Below, in pieces: positions 1 through 9,255 of a stretch of 64,000 nucleotides of DNA. The notes below the pieces were generated by a model that saw nothing but the letters and a program-made list of their open reading frames with translations, made no database searches and was not told the origin of the DNA. The stretch is from Astragalus membranaceus (Eukaryota; Streptophyta; Magnoliopsida; Fabales; Fabaceae). Numbering within the stretch: position 1 is the first letter of the stretch; each line of letters begins with the position of its first letter. The DNA lies in assembly GCA_039519185.1 (NCBI GenBank), contig CM076850.1, forward strand, positions 162,236,462 through 162,300,461. The letters are read 5' to 3'. Position numbers and translations under genes: made by a program.

Positions 1-1109
1 AAGATGAGGAACTTGGTTTTGACGGTTCGAACCATTGGTTCAGTTCCGTAAGTAACCATCAGCTCCAAATGCCCAAGGGGTTTGGTTCGAGATCCGTTAA
101 AACCGGACAAGGTCGTTCCTCTATAAGGAGTGAGTTCCTCTTTGTCGATCCCCATTTTGTTTAGAAGATCGACAAAAAGGATGTCTGATGAGCTTCCTTG
201 GTCGACCAAGATCCTACGTACCTCTTTATTGGCTATAACCGCCGAGATTAAGAGAGGTACGTGTTTGTTAGCTTTCCCGTCGATAAGGTCGTCATCGCTG
301 AAAAATAATGGAGGTCGATTTGTCTTGGTCGGGGTTGCCGACGTCGAAGCTATGCTTAACAGTTCCTTCCACTTTCTTTTCATTGATTTTCCGGATCCTT
401 CATGATCGAATCCTCCTGTTATCATCATTATAATCGAGCGTCCTTTTGATCTTTTATCCAATTCATCGTGGTCTGGGTCGATCACTTGTTTTCCTTTTGT
501 CCTAGGATCTTCATTTCTTTCTTTTCTGAGATCGTCAGATCGTCCTCCCTCCCTTTTGACATAGGAAGATAGTTTTCCTCGTTTTATCAAATCTTCAATG
601 TCATCCTTCAGGGCATTGCAATGGTTTGTGTCATGGCCATTGCTTCTGTGGTATCGGCAGTATTTGTTAGCCTTTTGTCCAGGTCGGATAGGTAGGGATC
701 TGGGAGGTTTGACGTCCCTGAACTCGACGTTCCAACATTCCCCCAATAATTGGGCGTTGGAGACGTTGAGTTCAGTATATACCTGGTGACGATTTTTCTT
801 ACCGATATTCCACGAAGTCTTTCAAGGATCGACCTCGATGCGGTGTTTTGATGGTTCTGCGTGTGATGATGCTTTGTCGATTTTGGAATTTTCCTCTTCA
901 TTGATGAAACACTGGGATAGCTCGAGGAACTCTTGTAGGGTGTTAGGTTCCCAGGTGTTAATATGTTTTCGGAACGGGCTTCCAGGAAATAGACCTTGAG
1001 CCATGAAGAATATTCGAAAAGCGTCGTCTAGCTGTCGAACATGAAGAGCTTCGTTATTGAAACGCTCTATGTATTCTCTCAGGGGCTCATTTCCCCTCTG
1101 GGTGATAGA
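1..1109 (-). pseudogene. gag C-terminus plus aspartic protease of Tat-type element (3' part of split gag-PR)
   Basis: Minus-strand translation continues the gag frame from 3376. It holds a Cys/His segment around 620-700 (YCRYHRSNGHDTNHC, a CCHH/CCHC-like nucleic-acid-binding motif) and then a retropepsin-type protease with active site LVDQGSSSDILF near 170-215, followed by a conserved TLSGFNGSRTKPLGHLEL stretch near base 60. The frame is open except for one TGA (about 820-822), probably from CGA. Protease normally cleaves the Gag-Pol polyprotein. Reverse transcriptase would lie left of the window. The copy is inactive because gag is interrupted. Confidence 0.8.
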
Positions 1110-1899
1110 TGTAACACCCCTTATCTACCCGTTAATTTAATTGGAAAAATATCAGAGTTTTCAAAATTTATTTCGCATGAGGAATGTTACACATACTTCA
1201 ATAAAACAACGCTTCTCAATAAAACAGCTCAAACACAATAATCATGCATCACGTAGCACGTCACTAAAAGGAGAGCCTCAAACCACAGTTATCTTCGCAA
1301 TTAAAACTTAACGACAAAGAAAACAACTATGCAGCGGAATAACAAAATAAAACAGAATCGTCAACAAAGACATAACAACCGAAATCATTCATAAACATCA
1401 AGTTCGTCCCCCCCCCCCCCTGAGTGCTACGTATCAGAGCGTGACGACTCGACTCGAAGTAGTGAAGGTACCTAGTCCTTCACTCGTGATCACCTGCACG
1501 TTACCGCATAGGGGTAACATTCAAACAGAAGGGTGAGTCCAATTCAATCCATATAATAAATCACATGATAAGCAATAAGTCAAGTCACAGCTCTAAAATA
1601 ATCACATCACAATCATCAATTACATCACTACATTAACTCATCACTATGTCATGTAGGCATATGAAATGCAACCCACTCGCGGGCATATGCATGAGGTACC
1701 TTTTCACAAACGTCGCTTAGCCTTTATGGCCTCATCGTCACTTAGCCTTTTGGGCCTCAAAACGTCACTGGGTTTATGCATATGGGAGGCATGAGACACT
1801 ATGACATGCACCACGCACAAACACACAATCACGGTCAACTATGTGACCCGTCACTTACCAATTTGCCAAATAAGAGGCACAACACCTGTCAATTCACAA

Positions 1900-2200
1900 T
1901 TTACACACAACAACGTCACTTAGCCTTTTGGGCCTTATCATCACTTATTTTCATCGTCACTTATTCATAAACATCATCAACTCAAACAATAGCCACTGAG
2001 GGCAAACACGTCATTTACTAGCCACCAAGGGCATCATCGTCATTTACACGTCATTATCAACAACATTGGCCACTAAGGGCAAAAAGGTCATTTAACTAGC
2101 CACTAAGGGCATCATCGTCATTTACACATCAATATCAACAACATTGGCCACTAAGGGCAAAAAGGTCATTTAACTAGCCACTCAGGGCATCATCATCAAA
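1900..2200. repeat. degenerate tandem repeats in solo LTR
   Basis: Units containing 'gccactaagggca' alternate with 'aaaaggtcatttaactag' and 'tcatcgtcatttacac' phrases, repeated about four times. They lie in the presumed U3 of the solo LTR. Subrepeats of this kind are common in plant LTRs. No coding content is visible. Confidence 0.6.
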
Positions 2201-2489
2201 ATCATCACTTTTGACACCAAAACATTAAAACCACTGGTTATACACAAAAGGGGATTATTAAAGACACTAAAACGATTTTTCAATGTCACAACAACGACCA
2301 CCGGGAGCAGCCACTTGGGGCGCCCCAACAACCTTCAGAAATAATAAGTTTTTATTTTTAAAAATGGGACACACAGATAGGCAACTGAAAAAGCTTCCCA
2401 ACACTTTTTGAAACGTTTAAAACGGATGTCCGAGTCAAAAGATAGAGCGAAAACAGTTTTCATAAAAAATTTGGGAACATCCTGAAAAC

Positions 2490-2700
2490 TGGCGCCCTGG
2501 GCGCCCAGCGACTGCCACCTGGCGCCCAGCAACACGAAACACGCACGCGCACAGGCGTCCAGCGCCCAGCGCAACACACACACACACACGCACTGGCGCC
2601 CAGCGCAACACACACACACGCACACTGGCGCCCAGCGCAACACACACGCACAGCAACACGGCGCACAGCGCCCATGGGCGCCCAGCGCCCACACACTTTC
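2490..2700. repeat. GC-rich ggcgcccagcg / (AC)n tandem block in solo LTR
   Basis: At least five copies of ggcgcccagcg or its variants alternate with short (ca)n runs. The block is much more GC-rich than the rest of the LTR. It creates long spurious Cys/Ala/Val-rich open frames on the minus strand that I do not regard as genes. Confidence 0.7.
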
Positions 2701-3375
2701 AGCAACACAATTCAGCACAATTTCAGCACATATATTTTTTTTTCAAATTGTTACTTGATCAATTACAACACCAATTACAACAATCATGGACACATATTGA
2801 AATCATCAAAAATCATACACCAACCATCAAAATTCAACAACATCCCAAGCACAAACATGAAATCACGCATACATCAACAACAAGAACATGAATTCGCAAA
2901 CATAATCATGATCATGGTTAAATCTAGGCCATCACTACCTAAAACCTATCATAGGACCTATTATATAAATTGATAGGACATCCCCTTACCTCGAATTTGA
3001 AGGATAGAAGCCCTAGAGACAGTCACGATCGAAACCACAGCAACACGATCACGTCCCTTGGCCCTTGGAGCTTGCGACTTCTTCTCTCTTCTTCTCCTCC
3101 CCTACGACGCTCTTCTCTTCTCCTTTCTATTCTCTTTCTCTCAATTTTCGAATGAGGCACCAAACCCTAGCCTCATTAGCTATTCGCATGTCACTTGGAT
3201 CATGGGCTTGGGCTTTTCACTTAAGCCCAGCTCATCCAAGTGGCGCTTCCTTTTCCTAATACCACCACAAAATTAATATAAATTTTAATTAATTAAAATA
3301 TATCTAATAAATTAAATTAAATTCCTAAATACTTAATTAAATAAATTAATTAAATATTTAGGGTGTTACAATAGA

Positions 3376-4509
3376 TGCTAAAACATTCTTGTTTTTGGGT
3401 TTGCTTTTGGAATGGGCAAAGTGTACCGAGAAGTGTTTCGCCAATTGGTCCCAGGAGGAAATGGTGTTCGATTTTAAAGTCCGAAACCATTCGGAGGCCA
3501 TTTTGTCCAGAGTTAATGGGAATATTCGGCATTTCATTTCCATCGGTACATTCCGGTACTGCATGATCGTGTCAAATTGATCGAGATGCCTGTCGGGGCC
3601 GCCCGTTCCGTCGTAAGTTTTCAATCCTCCAGGTGGTTTTTCGAGATAACGTGGAACTCGGAAGTTATCGATTGCTTTTGTGAACGGACCTTTTCGCCTA
3701 GGTTCACTCGCCAGAGATTGTGGTTGACGTTTGTAATGAGGATTGGGACGTCCGTATCGTCGAGGTTGATTGTTTTGAATGTTGTCATGGCTTCTTGAAC
3801 GTCGTCTTGGCGAGGTTGAGTTCCAGTGTGGATGATGTTGAGGGGGGTTATTCGAGCCTTCAAGATCGTCATGACGTCGAGCCGGAGGAGAACGAGAACC
3901 ATTCCCTTGATGACGGCGCGGGGGAGAATAAGGATCGTCTAGATCGTCATGCTGTCGAGTCGGAGGAGAACGGGAACCATTCCCTCGATGACGGCATGGG
4001 GGAGAATGAGGATCGTCAAGATCGTCATATTGTCGAGCCGGAGGAGAACGGGAACCATTCCCTCGATGACGGCGTGGGGGAGAACGATGATTTAGCTTTC
4101 TCCTAGGGGGTGATCGACGAAAGAGTCTCCTTCGTGCTGGGTTTCTTTCCTCAAGGGAGTCCTGCCCGGTCGATTCCTGGTCCGGAACGTTGCGTGCTTG
4201 GAGTCTTGCTACTTCGGCTTCGAGGTTAGTGAAACGGTTGCTTCTTTCTTCGTTTACGGCTTCCTGTCGAGCTAATAGCTGAACGAGTTGTTGAACCGCG
4301 TCGGTCAAAACTGGAAGCAATTGAGGAGGAGGTGGTAAGCTTGCTTCATCTGTGCTCGAAAGTATCCGGGGCGGACTTGTGTTGGGATATCGGTTTCGAG
4401 CTTGTGATGAATTTGTGAGTTCCTGGATGTGGCCTTCAGGGGTTTGTTGAGGACCGACCTCAGGTCCGGCTATGAGACTAGCCGGTCTTGAACGGCGCGT
4501 TGGTGCCAT
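3376..4509 (-). pseudogene. gag N-terminal part of Tat-type element with SR-rich tandem repeats
   Basis: The frame opens with ATG at 4509 (MAPTRRSRPASL...), about 60 bp inside the LTR/PBS boundary. Residues roughly 120-220 consist of three near-identical ~24-residue repeats around RGNGSRSPPARQ and DDLDDP, an Arg/Ser/Pro-rich basic region. This is followed by a retrotransposon gag domain (FRVPRYLEKPPGG, RIFPLTLDKMASEWF, SSWDQLAKHF). The coding frame breaks at 3371-3375 where the solo LTR was inserted; the 9 codons read beyond it belong to the LTR. Gag forms the particle and binds RNA. The split makes this copy non-functional. Confidence 0.85.
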
Positions 4510-4551
4510 TTTTTAAGATCAAGGAGATGGTGAGAAAATAGGGTATTGATT

Positions 4552-4570
4552 CTCTCACTGTGGTCGCCAA
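4552..4570 (-). other. putative primer-binding site of the Tat-type element
   Basis: Directly inside the LTR edge the minus strand reads TTGGCGACCACAGTGAGAG. A TTGGCG... sequence abutting the LTR is typical of Tat-group primer sites. I cannot assign the exact tRNA primer from sequence alone. Confidence 0.55.
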
Positions 4571-4651
4571 TGTTCGGTACTGTGCTTCCGATCTTAGTGA
4601 TTGGTATTATGCAGTTAGTAGATGTTTTATCCTTGATTCTGTTTCTATCTT

Positions 4652-4757
4652 CAGGTCTTGAGATGTTCGATGTTGTTCAATCTTGAGATGTTCGATGTTG
4701 TTCGATCTTGAGAGGTTCGATGGTGTTCGATCTTGAGATGTCCGATGTTGTTCCTGC
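4652..4757. repeat. ~25-bp tandem repeats in LTR
   Basis: About four copies of a unit like cgatcttgagatgttcgatg + ttgtt, differing at single bases, lie between the TATA box and the inner LTR edge (R/U5 in element orientation). They probably arose by slippage. Confidence 0.75.
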
Positions 4758-4845
4758 AATAACACTCCGACGCTCAAGTCAGTATTTGAGTAAATGAGTA
4801 TTTTGTTGGAAAAAGTGCTTACCGTTTAATGAGCATTGAATGCTG

Positions 4846-4853
4846 TATTTATA
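4846..4853 (-). promoter_or_regulatory. TATA box of Tat-type LTR
   Basis: The minus strand reads CTATAAATAC within the LTR, an almost ideal plant TATA element placed where U3 would end. It would drive element RNA leftwards toward gag. There is no direct evidence of activity. Confidence 0.5.
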
Positions 4854-5014
4854 GATTTTGAGTGGTGTTTGCTGTGATCGATTTGGGCCGTCCGATCTTG
4901 CCGAGTGATCTTGGCCATTGAAGAATGGACTTTAATAATTTGAATGAGCCTTTCAATAATTAGGCCTTAGAGGAGGTGTAAAAAATAGAAATTCTAATTA
5001 CCATACCGAACTCA

Positions 5015-5681
5015 AATGTAAACAGATTCAATTCAATGAAAATCATTCAACATAATTCAGTTATGAATTCTGCAAGTGACTCTGAGCTTTAACTCTAGCA
5101 TGGGACAATCAAGCTTGTCTCTTTATATTGACTACGCTAGCCACTTGCACTCTAGCTTAGTTAATGTATTATATACTTAATACTTAATTTTATTCAACTC
5201 TACTTTTTTTTTGGTACATATTCAACTCTAATTTCTAATGTGAAAGAAAAATGTATTATATAGCAAATATCTTAAATACAAATCACTTAAACTTTATTAT
5301 TAAATTATAAAACAAAAGAAAGACTTACGCCAGTCCCTAGTCGACATTAGACTCCGTTTGAACGTGGAACAATGAAATTGGGGCGATGTGAATGAGCTGG
5401 AAGGGATCATGATATTTTTGGTAGCGTAGAGAGACAACAAACAATAAAGCACTGAAAATAAAAGTAAAAAACAAATGGTCATAGGATTGCAAGAAACACC
5501 CTAGATATAGGGATGGCGTACCAACACGCTTGCAACCCCATGCTCCGATTATCTGTGCATGGTCGTAGGAGGGCCAATGGTTTGAAAAAGAGCTTTGTTG
5601 GGTCGACTTCAATTTGGATCCATGAAAATGATAGAAGCATAAAAGTGCAAAAGTGATAAGAAAAAAAAGGAACTAAGTTGA
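5015..5681. other. intergenic/unassigned AT-rich sequence
   Basis: No recognisable protein, RNA gene or repeat termini. The open frames here are short with no family resemblance. It separates the outer edge of the Tat LTR from the trinucleotide repeat at the presumed LINE 3' end. Confidence 0.5.

Positions 5682-5758
<77 letters not shown>
5682..5758. repeat. (ATT)n/(TAA)n microsatellite, ~25 copies, possibly a LINE 3' tail
   Basis: An uninterrupted att repeat of 77 bp. On the minus strand it is (ATA/TAA)n directly following sequence that looks like a LINE 3' untranslated region. It may therefore be the 3' tail of the LINE split by the composite Tat element, or its later expansion. The plus-strand poly-Tyr open frame is a by-product. 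Confidence 0.85.
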
Positions 5759-6187
5759 GCTTTACTTAATGGCCTCGCAATTAGATTGGGACCTAGGAGC
5801 CACGTTAGTGTTACACTTTTTTTTATTGCAAAGAAGAGGTTGGGGAGCCTCGTTAAAACTTTTTGATGTAAGTCCTCCTTAAGGAAAATCATGCAAAAGG
5901 AAAAAAAATACACCCCCCGATTATTACTAATAAAAAATATAAAAAGGAATGAGAATAACAGAGAGTCAACCAACACCGTTGGCCTGATGGCTTAATCTAC
6001 CCTAGAACATGGGGGTCGATCAAGTGCTCCCGGGTTCGATTCCCGCAGTGGACAAACTCGGTGTTGGCCAGTGCAAAATTTGATCATAAGCACGAGTAGA
6101 GATTAGTCTTTCGTTGAAAGCGTTGGGACACTTTGTGGGTAGCCAACGATGGTCCGAACAAAAAAAACAGAGAGTCCAATGGGGGAC
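5759..6187 (-). mobile_element. LINE 3' untranslated region (displaced half), carrying a SINE
   Basis: On the minus strand, sequence continuing from the LINE ORF2 C-terminus at 19950 would read across the Tat insertion into this segment. It is non-coding, contains 'aacgaggctccccaacctct' and 'caataaaaaaaagtg' (polyadenylation-like) and ends in the (TAA)n tract. Flanks gggac (6183-6187) and gggat (19948-19952) are a near-match target duplication that ties the two halves together. The SINE at 5968-6165 is a separate insertion in it. Assignment is inference from layout. Confidence 0.5.
5968..6165 (+). mobile_element. tRNA-derived SINE with 11-bp TSD
   Basis: An internal RNA polymerase III promoter is visible: A box tggcctgatgg (5980-5990) and B box ggttcgattcc (6033-6043), 43 bp apart. 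A non-tRNA body and a short A tail end at about 6165. It is flanked by aacagagagtc at 5957-5967 and 6166-6176. About 200 bp, as usual for plant SINEs. It depends on LINE enzymes in trans. Confidence 0.85.
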
Positions 6188-6908
6188 TGTTTACCGTGGA
6201 TTTTGGTAAACACCGCTAGTTTCCAGTTTGGTTTACTTGCGGGATCAACTAGTAAATCTCAAGACAGTTTGGATAAAAGTTGTTTAGAAAACACGGGTTT
6301 CTTACGGGTTAAGTTAAAGAAAAGAAAGAAATTCAATGTTTCTTGCGAAACTAATGAATTATTCCAAAAAAGAAGAGAATTGCGTAAAACAAAGAAGGCA
6401 AAAAGTGCAGGAATTGGAAATAAACAAAGTAAAATTGCATTAAAAATAGAAAAGTGGTACACAATCATACATTGCTTCTCTGGGCTCGTTTTTCGTTTTA
6501 ACTTGGAAGTACAGCGTGAGAATTTGTGTAATGAGTTTGTGACCCGTTTTCCTTATGGAAAACTACTATATATACAAGGAGGAAAACATAAACTGCCTAA
6601 AACTGCTAAGAAATTCAAAAACTATAACTGCTATATACAATTCGACCATGTAACTGCCTACGCCTTCGACAACATCATTGCTCTGGTCTTCGACCAAACT
6701 CCTTGGCTTTAACCTGCGACCAATCTTCTTAACTTCTTTCTCGTCGAAACTTTGCCTTTAAACTCTCAGTTTCATCAAGTCTTGGGCATAGTCGAAAATA
6801 TTCTTCAAAACGTCTTCTCAATGTCAAATATCAACATTTCTTCTTTAAAATGACAAGTCAACATCGTTGACTGCATTTAATTGAGCCTGTCAAAAATGCA
6901 GGCTAACA
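6188..6908 (-). mobile_element. LTR A (3' LTR) of composite Tat element, 721 bp
   Basis: Plus-strand edges are TGTTTACCGTGG and GCAGGCTAACA, equal in length to LTR B and very similar, with a few substitutions. The PPT lies at its right side, so in minus orientation this is the 3' LTR. A minus-strand TATA-like TGTATATATAG lies at 6566-6576. Confidence 0.9.
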
Positions 6909-6925
6909 AATTGCCCCCCAAAAAC
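6909..6925 (-). other. polypurine tract of composite Tat element
   Basis: Minus strand TTTTTGGGGGGCAATT immediately precedes LTR A. It would be the plus-strand DNA primer site and fixes the orientation of the element. Confidence 0.75.
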
Positions 6926-7485
6926 GTCGTTTTCGACTCAGGCATAAACGAAGATAGAAAATGACGTTTTTTGAGAACATTCCCAAACAGTTGTGTCAAA
7001 TCACTTAACGTCATCATCCTCACGTTTCAGAATTGAAAAGACAGTTTCAGCAAAAAAGGTACTTTATGGCGCCATTATCTCAGATTTAGTGGGCCACGTT
7101 TTGTGTTGTAAACTCCCCACTACTTATTGCAAATAACTGCTCTTAGAAAAACCAAAGGTTTAACTTTTCTCTCTCTTGCTAAAACAACTATAAAAGTAAC
7201 TTCTCCATTTCATTTTACCTTTTTTATTCTCTCTCTGCTTCTGCGAACCCTTTCTCTTCTTCTTCTTCTTCGCGAAATCCAATGTTCACGCACCAGAAAA
7301 CTCCATTTGCGAGGCCTCATTTCTTCCTCCAACACTACGCGACCTCTATTCTTGTAATTTATAGCTTTCACTTCTTTGCTCTTTGAATATTTGTAATATT
7401 TGAATTTGACAATGCCTTTTGACACTTATATTTTGACAACGCCTTTTGGCTCTTGCATTTGACAATGCCATATTTAAATTTCTTT
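6926..7485 (-). other. 3' non-coding region between integrase and PPT
   Basis: About 560 bp without coding resemblance, including a CT-rich stretch near 7220-7270. It lies between the integrase stop codon and the PPT, as expected for the 3' untranslated part of a Tat element. Confidence 0.55.
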
Positions 7486-8176
7486 TTAATCTTGCGTTAT
7501 TTTAACTTCTTGTAGCATTGGCTTATACCTTTTTAAGTACTTGCCATTTATACGCATAATTCGACCATCTGCGCCTATTTCTTCTATTTCATAAGCGCCA
7601 ATAGAAAAGACTAGTGAAATTTTAAATGGTCCTTCCCAATTTGGTGACCACTTGCCCAAAACTCTATCTTTTTTGTCCATAGGAAAAATGACTTTCCAAA
7701 CTAAGTCTTCTAAAGAGAAAGATTTCGACTTAACCTTTTTATTGTAGGCTTTAGCCACTCTTTCTTTTTGCCTTGTAAGCGCGTCTAAGGCAGTTAATCT
7801 TTCTTCGTCTAGATCAACCAATTCATCTAACATCATTTCCCAATAATCATTAGATGGAATTTCAAATTGTCTTTGAATCCTGGTTGATTGTAGACAAATT
7901 TCGACTGGCAAAACTGCCTCATGCCCAAAAACGAGCCTAAAAGGAGTAGTACTAATTGACTCCCTAGGAGAATTTCGACAAGCCCATAACACTTGGTCAA
8001 GAGTTTTATGCCAATTCTTAGGCTTTTGCCCAATATGCTTCTTTATCAAATTAATGATAATTTTATTGGCTGCTTCGACTTGCCCATTAGCTTGCGCATA
8101 GTATGGTGTCGAACCTAACAACTTGTAACCATTTTCAGCAGCAAATTCTACCATTTTCTGACCAATAAACACTGAA
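7486..8176 (-). pseudogene. integrase, C-terminal fragment
   Basis: The protein contains VEFAAENGYKLLGSTPYYAQ, then NGQVEAANK with the Glu of the D,D-35-E triad, then WACRNSPRESISTTPFRLVFG and a GPFKI C-terminal domain. The zinc-binding HHCC domain and both catalytic Asp are missing: the frame joins the RNase H end directly near 8176, an internal deletion. Integrase would insert element DNA; this one cannot. Confidence 0.85.
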
Positions 8177-8669
8177 CCTTTGTGTTGACAATTTCTCTAA
8201 AGAGTCTGTCGAAATTAATTTCTCTTTAATTTCTATTAACTCTTTGAGTTTCTCTTTGGATACCTTATAACCTGAAGCAATTTGTGCCAACTCATTTGCC
8301 TCTTGATTATCAATTTGAGGCACATGCTTTATATTCACACTGTCGAAGTGTTTTAACAAAGCATTGGCAGCAACAAAATATGTAATTAAATTTTCTTTAA
8401 TACATTTATATTCTTTTGTTAATTGCTTCACAACTAGTTCAGAATCGCCTTGGATTTCGACATTCTTTTCCCCCAAGTCTAACGTCTAACAAGATCTCAA
8501 GTCGTGTTATTAAGGCTTCATACTCAGCCTCATTATTGGAGCAAAGTTCTTTAATTTTAAACTTATATTTCGTTGGTATTTTCATTGTAGAAACGATTAG
8601 AATTCCAATTCCAGAACCATTTTTATGACTAGAACCGTCGAAATATAACTTCCAAGGACGAATATCCAC
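8135..8669 (-). pseudogene. archaeal-type RNase H (second RNase H) of Tat element
   Basis: WKLYFDGSSHKNGSGIGI, then NNEAEYEALI and QGDSELVVKQL, carry the catalytic D, E, D of type I RNase H in the archaeal-like form that Tat elements carry in addition to the gypsy RNase H. A frameshift near 8440-8475 splits it, and its end is fused to the integrase remnant by the deletion near 8176. Confidence 0.8.
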
Positions 8670-8755
8670 TAAATTTAATGTTGCTTCGACTAATGAGTGA
8701 TCGACAATAAAATCAGCAACAATTTGTCCTTTAATGGCCTTTAAAGGCTGATAAG

Positions 8756-9255
8756 TTATGAATATTCTGATAAAGCCAAAGCCAATTTACCAATTCGACT
8801 ATGTAGTATTGGTTTCGCCAGCATATGTTTAATGATATCGTAATGCGAGTAAACATACACATCAATAGGCTTTATATATTGCTTTAACTTTGTACAAGAA
8901 AAATACAAACATAAGCACAATTTTTCTCTTGGATGATACCTAGTTTCAGCATCATTTAAAACTCTACTGAGGTAATAGATGGCTCTTTCGACACCATTTT
9001 CATCCTCTTGTGCTAACATACTACCTATTGACATATCTGATGCTGCTACATACAATTTCATTGCCTTATTTCTAATAGGAGGTAACAAAATAGGAGGCTT
9101 CATCAAATATGTCTTGATCTCGTCGAAAGCTTTTTGATGTTCTGGTTCCCATCTGAAAACATCTTCCTTCTTCAGTCGAAGTAATGGCGAGAAAATTTGA
9201 GTCTTGCCACTTAGATTTGAAATAAACCTTCTAAGGAAATTAATCTTTCCTAGCA
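8756..9255 (-). pseudogene. RT connection and gypsy RNase H, part of pol
   Basis: LGKINFLRRFISNL follows on from the reverse transcriptase after removal of the CACTA insertion. FRWEPEHQKAFDEIK, VAASDMSIGSMLAQ and RYHPREKLC are the gypsy-type RNase H landmarks. The part right of 9255 is on the other side of the CACTA (from 10984). Confidence 0.85.

Larger units (their letters stand above)
1110..3370 (+). mobile_element. solo LTR (2.26 kb) inserted in gag, 5-bp TSD ataga
   Basis: The block starts TGTAACACCCC and ends GGGTGTTACA (TG...CA with 10-bp inverted ends) and is flanked by ataga at 1105-1109 and again at 3371-3375. No internal domain, PBS or PPT follows, so it is a solo LTR left after LTR-LTR recombination. 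TGTAACACCC termini and >2 kb length fit chromovirus (Tekay/Del-like) gypsy LTRs, which is family knowledge rather than proof. A possible TATA box (ttatataaat, 2961-2970) suggests plus orientation. It includes a C10 run at about 1411, short repeats 'agccactaagggcatcatcg' near 1990-2200, and a ggcgcccagcgcaacacac-rich block at 2490-2700. Confidence 0.85.
1..5014 (-). mobile_element. Ty3/gypsy Tat-type LTR retrotransposon, partial (5' LTR, gag, protease)
   Basis: Read on the minus strand this is LTR (5014-4571), PBS region, gag from ATG at 4509, then gag C-terminus and aspartic protease down to base 1, where the window cuts it off before reverse transcriptase. The gag core (WFRTLKSNTISSWDQL and flanks) and the protease active site LVDQGSSSDIL are of the kind seen in Tat-lineage gypsy elements. 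A foreign solo LTR (1110-3370) splits gag. The internal reading frame resumes in phase across the insertion, so the element was open there before the insertion. A TGA at about 820-822 is an additional nonsense change. Confidence 0.85.
4571..5014 (-). mobile_element. 5' LTR of the Tat-type element (~444 bp)
   Basis: The inner edge TGTTCGGTACTG (plus strand) abuts the PBS. The outer edge is placed at taccgaactca (5004-5014), an imperfect inverted match of the inner edge. A minus-strand TATA box TATAAATA lies at 4846-4853. The partner LTR is outside the window, so the outer boundary is approximate. Confidence 0.65.

Noticed and set aside
2335..2718. Cys/Ala/Val-rich minus-strand frames of 80-127 codons
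   Set aside because: Produced by the ggcgcccagcg/(ac)n tandem block inside the solo LTR; several frames open at once, as expected of a repeat.
5678..5866. Poly-tyrosine open frame
   Set aside because: Translation of the (ATT)n microsatellite.
5978..6050. Possible functional tRNA gene
   Set aside because: A and B boxes are present but the cloverleaf is not closed and the unit has a SINE body, A tail and TSD.
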